Below, piece by piece: positions 10,707 to 23,317 of a DNA stretch of 64,000 nucleotides. The translations under genes were made by a program, and so were the position numbers. Each line of letters opens with the position of its first letter. The stretch's first letter is position 1. Below the pieces are notes generated by a model. That model saw only the letters and a program-made list of their open reading frames with translations, did no database searches and was not told the DNA's origin. This DNA comes from Lucifuga dentata. Its lineage: Eukaryota > Chordata > Actinopteri > Ophidiiformes > Bythitidae. Location of the stretch: NCBI GenBank assembly GCA_014773175.1, contig VXCM01000320.1, positions 301,014 to 365,013 of the forward strand, given 5' to 3'.

Positions 10707-11768
10707 NTGGCGGGACCAGGGAGCACCTGTGGAAAAGCTAAATATGGGCTTTGCCACATATGGGCGAACCTTTCACCTGTCCTCTGCATCCAGTGGTGTT
10801 GGTGCACCAGCCAGCGGTGCTGCTGCTGCAGGCCGTTACACCAGGGAGGCAGGCTTCTGGTCCTACTATGAGGTAAAACTTGAAACTATAGCTGGCAATT
10901 ATGTATGTTTTGAATTTAACTCCTAAGGAAGTGTTTTCTCAAAAACTTCAAAGAATTCACACAAATTACTTTTACTCTGTGTGTTTTTTGCAAGTATCTT
11001 ATGTGATGTTTGACCTTTCCTTTCAGATTTGCCCTTTTCTTCAAGGGGCCAGTGTGCAGCTGATTGAGGATCAGAAAGTTCCATATGCCACCAAACAAAA
11101 TGACTGGGTTGGATTTGACAACAAAGAGAGCTTTGAGACCAAGGTATTCATCTGTATGGCTCTGTAGTGTCTTTGCAAATGTTCACTTGTACATAAGTCC
11201 ACTTAAAAGAAAGTACATAGTTGTTGAAGTATTTTCTTCCTTATTCATTCAGGTACGTTACCTAAAGGACAACAGGTTTGGAGGAGCTTTTGTGTGGGCT
11301 CTGGATCTAGATGACTTTAATGGACAGTTCTGTGGACAGGGCAACTACTCCCTCATCAGCTACCTGCGCTCCCTTCTGGCTTCTGGTAAACAGATATTAG
11401 ATATGGCTAGTTCGTGTTTTCATTGATGATCAGCTTATTCTTAACTTTTCATCTTGTATTTAACATTATGCTAAAAACTCACACCGATTCTTCCAGATCT
11501 CCCACTCCTTCCAGGAACCAGTCCAAATCCAGTGACTTCAACTTCAAACAACATCAAACCTCACACCACACCCAGGCCCAGACCTACCCCTACCCCTTCT
11601 AACAAAGCACCTGATAGTAACTTCTGTGCTAGAAAATCTGGTGGGGTTTATGCCAAGTCTGATGCCCCAGGTTCTTATTACAGTTGTGCCAATGGAATTA
11701 CCTGGATCCAAAACTGTCCAGCTGGTTTAGTCTTTCGAGAGAGTTGCAAATGTTGTGGCTGGCCATAA
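8933..11768 (+). CDS. chia: Acidic chitinase (GH18 + CBM14), gene 2
   Basis: Exons: 8933-8957, 9045-9071, 9178-9382, 9474-9530, 9627-9792, 9891-10015, 10101-10224, 10708-10872 (5' end missing), 11027-11143, 11253-11385, 11497-11768. Exon sizes and phases match gene 1 apart from the signal-peptide and linker exons. Signal peptide [17 protein letters not shown], then [15 protein letters not shown], catalytic [29 protein letters not shown], a Pro/Thr-rich linker with repeated RPxPTPTP-like units, and a CBM14 tail ending CKCCGWP. It is predicted to be a secreted endo/exochitinase with all catalytic acids present. Exon 8 starts directly after n at 10707 in a CT microsatellite. Comparison with gene 1 (183-nt exon) shows exactly 18 nt missing, i.e. 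the DFAMTY equivalent and its acceptor. With these the protein would be 477 aa. The donor after 9792 is weak (GTCCGG). Confidence 0.88.
10270..10707. repeat. CT microsatellites and two assembly gaps in chitinase 2 intron 7
   Basis: (CT)n plus poly-C with n at 10304, and a long (CT)n run at about 10631-10706 ending in n at 10707. The second gap removes the start of exon 8. Confidence 0.9.
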
Positions 11769-13027
11769 AGCTTCTGTAGGTTAGGCTATTTTTTTGTTTG
11801 TTTGTTTTCTTCCCTGGTGTTTTCTAGTCTTTTCTAGCAGTTTCATGATAATTTCATGTGAATTGCTTATGTTCTTCAAAAAAACAAACAAAAAAACAAA
11901 AACAAAACAAAAAAAAAAAAAAAAAANAAAAAAAAAAAAAAAAAACAACAACTAGTTGTATCTTATATCCTGCAGTAAACCTCCTTCTAAACATCCTTAC
12001 AAAGCCATAGTTTCTGGCCTTTTTATTACTCTCTGGCATAAAATGTACTTTTCATTTATTGTAGTAAACACTTAAAAAAAAAAAACCAACACATCAATGA
12101 TCATCGATGTAAGACTAGAAAATATATTTTAAAAAATTACTTTATCATCACATTGTCATTATGTGAAATCATTTTAATGAAGTATAGTTGATTACCTGGT
12201 ACTTCAAAAGCCCAACATAAGACTTAATCTTGTAGTTTAACCTTTTACAGTGAAATAAATATTAAATTCTGATATGTTTGTGTGTGTGTGTGTGTGTGTA
12301 CTCTGGGTTATGTTTGGAATTAAACTAAAATAAAAATCACATTACAATTAATTCTCATTTTAAAAATCTGTTCTTTATTAAGTCTTTAACCATATTCAGA
12401 TTCAAAACTTTAAAATTTGTGATTTATTTTCATGATCGTCTCAAACGTCATTTATATTACAGCTTTCAGTGAAATATTATGTTTCAGTCAGTTTTACAGT
12501 AAGCAACGTCTTTTCATATTGTCTGTTGTACAGTATTATCAGTAGTCCAAAAAGACACAAATTTCTTAGAATTTACCAAAATGATTTTTAAAAAAATTCA
12601 TCACAGCTTTTTTTTTAAAAAAAAAAAAAAAAAAAAAAGGGAAAAAAAAATCATCAATGCAAAGTATAATAACAATTGTATGCTGTGCTGTATGTATGTT
12701 TCAGTTTGAACAGTTGAATGGAAAAAAAAAAGGTTTATGTCAAATAAACTCCACAGGGTACCTTTAAGCAAGGAATGACAATAGCAAATTTCCATCCACA
12801 CAGGAAACTAAGATCAGTGCTGACAGGTGGATGCTGAGGTGAAGGTGGGGTTATGATGCAGTGATGATCGTTGTGAGCAGTGTAGCAGCAGCAGGACACG
12901 TAGGCAGAGGAAGTGTGTGTGAAGCAGAGCCTTATTGCAAAGGGTGCATTGGATATGTGTAGCAGAAAGTGGACAATGTCAGCAGTGTGACTTCAGTCAT
13001 CTGATTCACTGCATTATTGTTCTTCCC
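11769..13027. other. Convergent intergenic region (chitinase 2 / pm20d1)
   Basis: A-rich runs (n at 11927), a (GT)n repeat at about 12277-12298 and poly-A near 12616-12650. The TTTATT at about 12372 is AATAAA on the minus strand and is a candidate pm20d1 poly(A) signal. No ORF is supported. Confidence 0.5.
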
Positions 13028-16000
13028 TTAGAGGTCATGGACAGTGCTGTGTGGTGCAGGGAGCTTCTGAATGTCACAGTTTTGAATCAGGTTGAAGTAA
13101 AATACTATTAGCTCCTCGTAGTTCTTTTTGGAAATCCTTTCATTGATGCCATGGAATCTTAAGAAAAGGAAAAATTATTTTTCCTCACATAAACTTAGTG
13201 AACAGTGGATTTTTGTTAGCAGAACTGAAGGGTCAACTGGTAACAAATTTGGTCCTATACACTGAACTTTCACAATGCAACTTGGTCACATGGTTCCCTA
13301 ACAAGCTTTATTCAGGAGGATCCCTTCGACTTTGCCAGTCATAATACAGCACAAGCAGATTATTGTAATGACTGCAAAAAATGTAGGAAACTTTTAGGTT
13401 TCGATCATGTATCATTTAAGAATCTTACCTTTGAGAATCACCTGGTTTAAACCAGGTAGGGGTGAAGCGATACGTATCATTGGTCAGCTCTTTGAAGTGA
13501 CGGCTGTCTGTATTCCCGATGCAGATGCCTGCAAATTCAAAATTTATAGCAAAACCCTTGAAGAAGAGTTTGAACCCAAGTAATTACATCTTCATGCTTT
13601 AATTTCAATTTGGTTTCTACCTGGAGCAACTGTAACATTTGGAAACATGGCCAACACCGTTTTCTTAATAATCTGGAACCCAAAGGAGGTTTCATCATAG
13701 CTGCTGATAGGCAGAGGGTCAAACCCATCAACAAGCTCTATTTTAACACGCTCGTCTTCTATTGTAGACTCGATGAGGTCCAGCACCTAAGAAAGGAAAC
13801 AGCACAAATCATGTTGAACTCTGGATATTCATGATGAGACACCATGAATTTTCAAAAGAGGAGAATCAAATTTCACACTCCACCTCTTGTAATGACTGTG
13901 CTGAATGGATTCGTATATTCACATAAGCTTCAGCAAAGGATGGGATGATGTTCACCTGCAAGGAAGCAGAAAATAAGGATTTTTTTTCAATAAGCAATTA
14001 ATTGCTTACACTCTGATTTCCTGTGAATTACTGTTCTTTTGTAAAAATACTAGTTGTACCTTAACTCCTGCATTAAACATGGTGACAGCTGTGGTCGACC
14101 TTACAAAAGCATTGGTGTCTGGTCTTCTTTCCATTATCCTGCAACATAAAACACACTTACTGATTCATTCCACTGGACACAAAAGAAAAGAAAAACAAGC
14201 TCCGTCTATTTTCAGATGTAATTACCTGCCAAGGAGTGGAGAAAACAGCCACAAATTTGACATTATGAACTTCAGTGGGAGCCTGAACTGAAGTTAAAGA
14301 ATGAGTAATTGAAATATATCAAATAGAGATCTGATCTTTCACATGTTCTGAAGAATAGTGGGATACTTTCCCAGTGTTTTACCTTATGTGCCAGGTGCTC
14401 AAACGTTCCACGTTCAGGCCCATGACCAAATAACCTTGGCATTGGGTTCTCCTCTAGCCTGAAAATATTGCACGACACAGTAAAAATGTTGGATTTTGTC
14501 TTTCTGGACATGGAAATGCAACAATGCACTGAAAAGATGCATCAAAACATATCAGACACAATAAAAGTCTCTCTCCAGACTAAGGTTCAAGAAAAGCTTT
14601 GATTCTGAAAAAGATCCCTTCACCTTTTGACTGCTGCTGCCAAGATACCAATGCTGCTCTCTCTGGGAGGAATGGAGGAGTGACCAGGAGCCATAGACAC
14701 AGTCAGCTTTACTGTGGCCTGGCCCTTCTCACTTATCCCAATCCTACAAAACAACACACACGATACTGAAAATGCAGGAAATTACTTGGAAAAACTCAAC
14801 CAATTGACTGAGTTTTGCACAGCTCAAAAGAAAAAAAAAAAGATGTGCATTTTTGATGCAATTCAAAATCTGTGACATATGAGGTTGATTAGTTGGTTAG
14901 AATAAACTAGTTAATAAGCAAAAACTGCAAAGCTTGCTAAATTGTTACACTAGAGAACAGCAGTGACGGTTCTTACAGAGCTGCAGGATCCTCAAGACCA
15001 CTGATGACTCCATCCAGAATAGCCAGACCCTCATCCAGGACAAAAGACAGTTTCACATCACGCTGCTTTAGCACACGTACAATATTCATGGCCCCATTGA
15101 AACCACTGACCTATGTACACAGACGTGCATACTGAATATAGTTTCTCAAATGTCACTAAATTCACAATGTCAAATAAAAAATAAAAAGAACATTGGTATC
15201 AATGTATAATTAGTCTACTTCTTCATCATGACCAAGGCTGATGTAAAATCCTCTGCGTGGTGCATAGCCTTTTATCAGTAAGTACTCCAGAGCCTGAAGA
15301 ATTCCCTAGAAGCAAAAAAAAAAAAAAAAAAAAAGTTTGGCACTTTAGACTGCTACAGATATTTACAAAGGACTACTGCATACTTAATTAACTATGTTAT
15401 TTAAATATGCAACTCAACTCTGTTCAGTGGCAGGATCACAGAAAGATCACCAGATGTCTCACCATAACAGACTGCTTGTTGTCAATACACCCTCTACCAT
15501 AGATGAAGCCATCTATCTCCTTGGCAGAAAATGGTGGGGCGTCCCAGCCATCAGACTCTGAGGCAGGTACCACATCCATGTGGGCCAGTAACATGTAGGG
15601 TGTCAGGTCAGGTTGCGAGCCTGGCACCCAAAAGAGGTGGCTGTAGTTTGCCACCACTTCATGATGAACCAGGCCTGAAGAGAAAACTGTTGGGAAGGCT
15701 GAAACAGTGAGACATTTACAGTTTTCATTTTTCTTAAAGGACCACACCAGTGATTTTGTATGTTTGAGCGTGCACATTATGTTACTGCCAACCATTTTCC
15801 AAAACATAAAACCATGTTCAGGTGATACAGCTACCTTAAAGTTCAATGTTTTGCCTAACACGTACGTCCAAATATAGAAAGCACAAATTAAGACAACCTG
15901 CATACACATTACACTACTGCCAACCATTTTCCATAACATACTGCTGGAGAGGAATATTTTAGATTTTTTTTTTCTGTCTTCCTGGCAGCCATTAATTCCA

Positions 16001-16957
16001 CTACGTTTTTATAATCAGACTTGAAACGTGCTTGAGAAAAGATATTCATCACTTCTAACTCATTCATCATTCACCAATTCAAACCAAAAAAAAATGTATG
16101 TCTCTGCCAGAGAATGTAGTCCCAGGAGAACAAGTCTTAATAAGAAATTAAACTACCATCCCTTCTACATTGTTAGCAAGAAAAACATTGAATTTTAAGG
16201 CCAGTGTATCACCTGAACCTTTGATTTTGAAAGATTAGGGGTTTTAATAACTCGAAAATACAGTTACGTTTTTGTAAACAGCTGCGGATAGTATTTATTG
16301 GGCTTAAACAATGCCAAAAGTCCTTTAAAAACTACATCTCCCATGAGGTTTATACAGCACGTCTATACTTCAGGCTCATGGAAAATGTATTGAGTTTTTG
16401 ACAAACTGTTGCTTTATCTTTATTAAAATGAGGAAGAGCTAAGCTTAGAAATATGGGTTGAAAACCCCAGTGTCACTTTGTGCAACAAGGGACTGAAGTG
16501 AACCTGGAAGTGGTGCGTTCAATGTCTTCCTGTCATGTTAATGGAAGCATGTTACCTTTTCGGAGCAGTTTGTAAAAGTCGAGCAGAGCCGTGGTGTTGA
16601 TCTCAGTCTCCGTTAATGACACTGTGGGGATCCGGATCGCTTCTACATGAACGACAAACATTGATGTCTGTTGTATTTCAGGAAGGACCACACCTCTCTA
16701 CCGCTCTAATATAAGCCGAATTTACCTTTAAAATGATGAAACAGTTCCTCCCTCTGATGGTGGTTTATGACAAGCGATAAACTGTTGGTCTTTTCCCAGT
16801 CTGCGAGCTGAAGTCCGGCATTCACGTCCAGTAAAACAGTCCTGACTGAGGCTATGCTAAATAGCATTAGGATTGTAATGAAAAAGGTACAAATAATAAT
16901 CTTTATGGACTTATATATTTTGTAATTTGGTCCTGAGTCTTTCATTTTAATTTTCAT
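13028..16957 (-). CDS. pm20d1: Peptidase M20 domain-containing 1, N-fatty-acyl-amino acid synthase/hydrolase
   Basis: Thirteen exons, 5' to 3' on the minus strand: 16957-16726, 16642-16556, 15698-15463, 15305-15219, 15110-14977, 14743-14624, 14458-14383, 14287-14226, 14138-14060, 13955-13884, 13786-13621, 13528-13429, 13157-13028. Phases close to 526 aa (human about 500). There is a hydrophobic N-terminal segment at residues about 18-38. Zinc and catalytic signatures of the M20 family are all present: AHMDVVP (His146, Asp148), GRGCIDNK (Asp179), GHDEE (Glu213-Glu214), APGHSS, GNTDSR and the C-terminal HGINE (His486). The secreted enzyme condenses or hydrolyses fatty acids and amino acids. Intron 3 (15699-16555) carries a complete MITE. 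The reading frame is intact. Confidence 0.93.
15734..16328. mobile_element. TTAA-flanked MITE in pm20d1 intron 3
   Basis: It begins TTAAAGGACCACACCA and ends AAAGTCCTTTAA. Internal blocks (TTTGATTTTGAAAGATTA, CCATTTTCC.AAACATA, GCCATTAATT) match the copies at 24.0 and 37.7 kb. Its length of about 595 bp is close to theirs (578 and about 604 bp). Confidence 0.7.
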
Positions 16958-17326
16958 GATCGCTTGTGGTTTTAGGTCATTTCTCGATGAACTCGTTTAC
17001 TGTCTGCGGTCTGAATAATGATTGATCAGCGTTGTGTAAACAAAGTGGAGGTCTGAACCTCGCTAGAGCCACCTGCTGGCCACATGTTGTCATTACAACC
17101 TACAAATGCTATACCATAGCGCCCCCCTCTGTTTGTGGGAAGTTTCATCATACTGCGAAATTTTTCTATCATTTGACAATCTCTCATTTGTAATATTCCA
17201 TATCTAGCAAAAAGTAAAATTTACTCAAATAATGCGAAATCAATGTAGAAATACTGATAAAAATATTTAGATTTGTTCTAATTTTTAGTCATAGATAACA
17301 ATTCATGCACGTGAATCAAAATATTC

Positions 17327-17332
17327 TTTATT
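17327..17332 (-). terminator. Poly(A) signal of the LEM-domain gene
   Basis: TTTATT on the plus strand is AATAAA on the minus strand, about 120 nt past the stop at 17452-17454. Confidence 0.6.
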
Positions 17333-17451
17333 GACACATGGTTTAAATATAAAAACAAAACATTTCATACATTTAGGTGACAAAATACAGTTTTTAAACC
17401 ATTCCCATTTTAGAAAATTGTCCATCTGTGAAGCAGTATAGAATGACACAG

Positions 17452-20400
17452 TTACTCTTGTCCAGAAAATGCTGGGGTGTCCTCAGTCTCATCCCGAAGA
17501 AAAAGCCCCTCCTCACTGTCTGACCCCTGATTTGGGCTTTCCAGTAAAGCCATAAATGGACTGTATGAGTTGTCTTCCACATAGACATAAATGAGGTACA
17601 GGAGGCATGCCACAATGACGAAGACAACAATCTGAACCTGAACGGGTGTTAGGCGGTGCTCCATTTCTTGTGTCTCTAGGTTAGTGGGACTAACAGGAGA
17701 GTCTGGGTATTTATACTGGACAGGCCTTCCTGCTGCACCCTTGATGGGTCTCCGACAGGTGGCACTGCAATACAACAGGATGCATGTAAAATTAATAACA
17801 ATAGCCAAAATATGTACTAAACTCCAGTGCTTAATGGTTTGGTGTCTGCCTTGCATTTTAAAGTTCATCCTGTTGTCAGTCTTTCATATGCATAAGTATA
17901 TATGTGTTGTTTTTCAAGATGTCTGTCTTCATCCACCACCAATCCAACTTGCAGTGCATTTCTTGTGTTTTGAAAGCCAATTCTCACTTCTCATCACTTA
18001 GATCTATGAACAGTCTACAGTTGGTGCAGTTTTATACTGCAGGTACTGTACTTACTAGATGCCTGTGGGTGTGGCCTCAATGTCTGGAAACATCTCCTTG
18101 AAAGTATCAGTTGTGGACTCCTTAGGAGCCTAGAATAGGAAGTGGAAACTACTGTCAAAGGAATGGTTTAAAAATGTCCCAATCACTTGTGTCCTACAGA
18201 GAAAGATGTTTGGGTTCACAAAACTGACATGCTGCATACTGTAAGGGTAATACATTAGCCACCAGATTGCGTGTCCTTTTTTGACATTGTATACAACCCC
18301 CACCAAGGTGAAAAAATTTAAATGAGGCTGACAAGTTCTGAGACACATGGAAGTGAGCAAGAGCTTTAAGCTTTGGTAGAAGAAATATGATTCCATAGTG
18401 TTTTTGCATGTCATCTGCATTAATTTGAGCTCAATGATAATCTTTTCAAAAGTATGCAAGGATCTGTGAGTTGTGCCAGATGGACAAACTGAATGAAGGT
18501 GTAATGATGGCTGATATGCATGTCAGTGGCTTTGACCTTATTCACCCTATTCATCTTGGCCCTCTTCAGACTTTCCCTTCCTCCCAAACATGAAAAAGGC
18601 ATAAATTGAAACCCTTTGGCATTAGATGATGATTTCAGATCAGGTGTGGATGATTTTTTTGAACATTCAAAAAAGGACTTTAGTATCATTGGCAGAAATG
18701 TGTCAAATTGAAAAGGAATTACAGTATTGGAAAATAAATAACTGCAGCACCTTTGCATTAGATCTTTCCATGCCAGATTCAGAACTTATCAGTCAATCCT
18801 TGTAAGAAGACATAAATCAAGTCAGCAAAAGAATGTACTGTATGTGTCTTCATTCCCCCTTTGTAAAGGGAAGCTTCAGGAGTGTAGTACAAGGACTGGT
18901 TCTTCATGGTATACTTGTCCTTATTGGGTGTGTCGAGCTAAAGAAACAAGACATAAAAGCTATGACAGACTGCATTTCTGTAGTCTACAACTCCGTCTGT
19001 ACCCAGTCAACCTCTCAACTCTTTAACCACCATCTAAGTTTAAGTGTGACTGAATATTTTGAGCATTACTGACCCTGTTGGACCATAACCAATGTTCCTG
19101 CACATTGCTCCCATTCAACACTCGCTCAGTGTCTGCACTAGGGGTAAGAGACCTCTGACTCTCCATCTGTTGTTAAGAGTTGAAAAATGTACATGACCAA
19201 ATGAGCGCTCCGGCAGTAACAACTGAGAACAGCAAATGAAACGAAATGTATTGTCGACCAAAATGTGAAAGATAAACTTCCCCCCTCAACCATCTGAGTG
19301 ATGCTGAAGGTCTTAGAGGAGGAAGTTACGGAACCATTAGACATAACTGACTGGGATGCAGACGGAACCTGTGGAGGTTAATGTTAACATCAGGAAAAAG
19401 AAAATTAAAAAAAAGATATTGCATTCTAGTGCGAGGACTCTGTATGTGTTCCTTTGTGAGTTAAAGCATGGAATGCTGAGAATTTCAAATTCATAGAAGA
19501 GGTGGAATAAGATCAGCATACCCCTGATCCTAATCCTGAGTGCTGAACTACAGAGGATGCTCTGCTAAGTCCAGCAGGAATCTGTGAGCAGCGGGAACGA
19601 CTCTGCTCTGATGATTTTAACACATTCCCTGCATTCCTCTTGGGACTAGGTTCCCAGTGTTTAGAAGCACAAGCATGCTAGATACAGAAAATAGTACCCA
19701 GATAAAAAAAAAAAAANAAAAAAAAAAAAAACAAAAAAAAAACAGAGGCACAAAGTTACAACTTGGAATTCAAGTTTGACAGAATTTTGTGTAAATGACA
19801 TAAATATCTGTAATTTTTACCAATCTTGATGAGAGTAAAAAGCACTGATGGTAAACATAGTCACTCCTGGATAAATGCATATCTGCATTTACAAAGTTAA
19901 AAAGTATAAAAACATTCAAAATACAAGTGCTTACATGAGAGTGGGCACTTCCACCTGCAACCAAATTTTATAATTACCATGTGTTACCAGTAAGTGACAC
20001 TGCAAGGAAGATTTTATCCATAAGGATCATCAAAACGTACAATTTAAGACAATACAAGATGCTAAAGTAAATAACTTTATAATTTCAGCCAGTTCAGGAA
20101 ATATGGTTCTTTAAATCTGAAACCCTTATTATTTTAGCCCAATTATTATAGATGATTATCTCACCTGGCTGTTCTCTTGCTGGGGCTGTTTCAGCTGTGC
20201 AGCCATTTCATCTTTTGCTCCTTCTGAACCTGTGCCAGTCATAGAAAATACCACAAGACACTGATTACCTGGACACCATCCATGAAAACAATCTAAAACT
20301 TTTCTTGTCATACCTGACTCTTTATCCTCTTCCTCCCCATTTTCCACCTCTTCCTCACTGTCAGAGTACACTGCTCCTTCCTCTGCACCATTCAGTCTGT

Positions 20401-22691
20401 CCTGCATATCAGTCTGAAGCAGTTTCTTCAGCTTCTTCTCATACAAGACCCTGGTGGAAGCTAGTACAGACAAGCAATACTGCTTCAGCTAGTTCTATAG
20501 GAAGAGGCAGACAGACTACAAGCTGATTTAATAAACAACTTTGTCTTTCTACAGAAACTAAGTATGGGTGTTTTAAATCCAATTTTCCTGTACAGATGTT
20601 GGGTCTATATTATATTCCAGGTTCACGTTCTCTATATCACACCAATAAATAAAGCACAGACTGTGGAACCTCACCGACAATGGGTCCAGCTTTAACCCCA
20701 TGCTTAAGCAATGCGGCTTTGAGATCATCATCAGTCAGTCCACTGGGATCCAGCATCTGTGGATCCTCTTCCTTCTCCTGACAAAACAAAAAATTCTCAC
20801 ATTACAGTTTTCTCAGTGAATACTTCAACTTACAACAACAAAAAAAAAGAAAACACAAATGCAACTAAGAACATTAGTCGTGGCTCCATTCCACTTGGGT
20901 GCGCCAGTAAGCAAGCATAACACCAGTGGCCCTGTCGTTAGCTCACCTGAATAGAATGCAGCCATTGTCAATGCTATTAGTTACAACTGTATCTGCCAAG
21001 TCAAAATGTCTGCCATGAGAAAGATTTGTTACTGAAGACATGACAGAAGCTGCAGCTTGATTGCTAGATGTGGAATATAAAGCAAAAATACAGCTGGAGC
21101 CTGAAACAAACTGCTGATCACAAATGAGTTTGAATACAACATTCATTTAATTGGGTGTATGTTTAATTTTTTTTTTTTTTTTTTTTTTTTACCTATTCTG
21201 TTAACTAATAGCCAGAAGAAAATAAGCCAAGGTAAAACATATTGTAAATGAGTATATCAAAGTGCTGATATTATTAGCTGATACTGGCTTCATCCCATCA
21301 GATATATCAGTGTCATTGTATGTGCATGATGGCTGATAATCACAAATATGGATAACATACTGTAGGACATAACAAAAAAGATGTTGCAGTAACAGACCTC
21401 ATTACATATTACAGCTGTGTAAATGTTGGTGCAGACACACACAGAGGTGTTTTAGTGCTAGATAGGTGTCCGAGCTCATTTTGGCTCTTTACAGGTTGAA
21501 TGTAAGTTGGGGGGAAAAAAAGGGAAGTTGTCCCATTCTTATAGATGCAAAAAATAAATAAATAAATAAAAAGGAGTCAAAAAGTGTCCCAGATAGTGCC
21601 CACAGAGTCCAGAAAAGAGGTCTAATCAGCCAAACTAAGTGAAACCCTCTACAGTTGTCCCACACAACCTTTACTATTTCACTGTTGAGTGTTGTGTCTT
21701 GCAAAATAGTATGTCTTTGTCATGATTCCTTACAACCAAACTTGTATGAGCCTTTCTGCAAACACAGTCAGTACTGACTCCAGTATTAGGTTTTAAGGGA
21801 CAACTACATTTTTCCCTGATTAAAAAGTAAGTGTTGACTTCATTTTGAAACCTATCCCAAACAGCTTTAACAGTCTACTCACTTGGTGGCTCGCCCCTCC
21901 TCCTGGCAGAAATATATGAACGTGACAGGTGTGACAACATACACACACAAACAAGTGTGAGGCAGTGCCTAATTGGAGAAACATCTCATGTAAACCTATA
22001 CCTTCTATGCTGCTAGTAGTTCAAGGACCCCAAATGCTTAAGCAGGCTGAGAGGCCTGTTTAGTCGCCAGTGACCCAGATCTCCCCTCTCCCCTTCCTCC
22101 CCCTTCCTCCTTCTTCCCTGCTGGGGAGTTTGCTGACCTTGTGCAGCATCAGTCATTTCAAATCAAATATTATTCACACCAGATGCTACTTTTTTTTTTT
22201 TTTTTTTTTACCCTGGATTGTTTGTGTCACTGAAGGCAACATTAGTAGGAGACACTAGGGCAAATTCAGATCTTGTAATTTCCCACACATATCAGCTCAG
22301 CAGGTTAACACAGCATGGTTTCTCTGTGCTTTCGTCTTCCAAATTAAACTCTGATTACCCAGTGACTGTTCAGCATTATAATTACTTGGTTGTATCGTTA
22401 TGCGAGTTGTAATTAAGAGCAGCTGTGTTTACTCTCCTAAACTAAATTCCAAATAAAATATCTGAGTGCAAAACGCCACAAAGTGGAGCAACTCACTGCC
22501 ACATCTTGTGACTGATCCTCCTCGTCGCTGGAGAAATCCGCAGCGTTTTTCCTGTCAGTCTGTTTCAGGTGTAACTCCACGTACACTTTCTTTTTGCTCT
22601 TCGTGGAGGGCATCGCGACGTTGTGGGCTATTAAATCCGACTTGAGTCTGGATTTAGTCAGTTGAGCAGGATCCTCCGCGAAAACCGGCAT
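17452..22691 (-). CDS. lemd1: LEM-domain inner nuclear membrane protein, LAP2/TMPO family (probably lemd1)
   Basis: Exons on the minus strand: 22691-22497, 20777-20675, 20460-20314, 20229-20165, 19677-19522, 19368-19291, 19166-19074 (least certain), 18129-18056, 17764-17452. Phases close to 407 aa. An N-terminal LEM-like domain (MPVFAEDPAQLTKSRLKSDL, residues 1 to about 45) is followed by an acidic spacer, then a LEM domain (LDPSGLTDDDLKAALLKHG...STRVLYEKKLKKLL, about 74-115) and a Ser-rich low-complexity middle. Next come TFKEMFPD..ATPTGI and CRRPIKGAAGRP, which match LAP2-beta, then one transmembrane helix (about 347-366) and an acidic tail. The LEM domain binds BAF, the LEM-like domain binds DNA, and the helix anchors in the inner nuclear membrane. 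I prefer lemd1 over tmpo because the neighbours are 1q32-type genes and LEMD1 is the likely paralogue of TMPO. That is inference. Confidence 0.82.
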
Positions 22692-23188
22692 GTCCCAGGG
22701 ATAAAATGGAAACTATCTAAGCTTCAACTGCTCCTCTTGTATTTGTAGTCTTAAATGAGGCGCACCAGCAGCAGAATAACGCTTTCCGTGCAGAGGAACT
22801 ACAAACCCACAACAGCTGCAACTTCCCACTTGATTGACAGCAAGTAGCCACATGACATTACTGAGTAAATATTTACAAGAAGCCCAAAATGATTTAGTTT
22901 AGTGTTGTTATTAAATTTAATTTCAACTGAAATCAATTAAACTGTAAGTTAAATTTAATACATTTACAAATGAAGGGTTTTTTGTTTGTTTGTTTGTTTG
23001 TTTGTTTGTTTNTAAGTTAAATTTAATACATTTACAAATGAAGGGTTTTTTGTTTGTTTGTTTGTTTGTTTGTTTGTTTTTTGTTGTTGTTTTTTTGGCC
23101 GGTAGGGCAGTAAACAAACATTTGCCCACACATCCATGAGACTCATAGCAACATTATCAACCCACTGGAGCAGCGTTTCTGATAAATC
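22692..23188. other. Upstream of the LEM-domain gene; (GTTT)n with assembly duplicate
   Basis: The lemd1 promoter/5' UTR should lie just above 22691. A 68-bp segment (22944-23011) is repeated exactly at 23013-23080 around n at 23012 and ends in (GTTT)n. This is an unmerged overlap, not a biological tandem repeat. Confidence 0.7.
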
Positions 23189-23274
23189 TAATGCTGCGTT
23201 CGAGTTACCTCAGAAGTCGGATTTTTCCTAATCTGAAGTTACGATTTCCGACCTCAAACCATTCCAGGCAAAAA

Positions 23275-23317
<43 letters not shown>

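Noticed and set aside
10352..10807. Minus-strand ORF with a long ER-repeat
   Set aside because: Translation of the CT microsatellite, crossing an assembly gap and overlapping real chitinase exon 8 on the other strand.
19937..19956. 20-nt extra exon in the LEM-domain gene
   Set aside because: It has splice-like borders, but its length would break the phase into the next good exon (19677-19522), which joins cleanly to exon 20229-20165.
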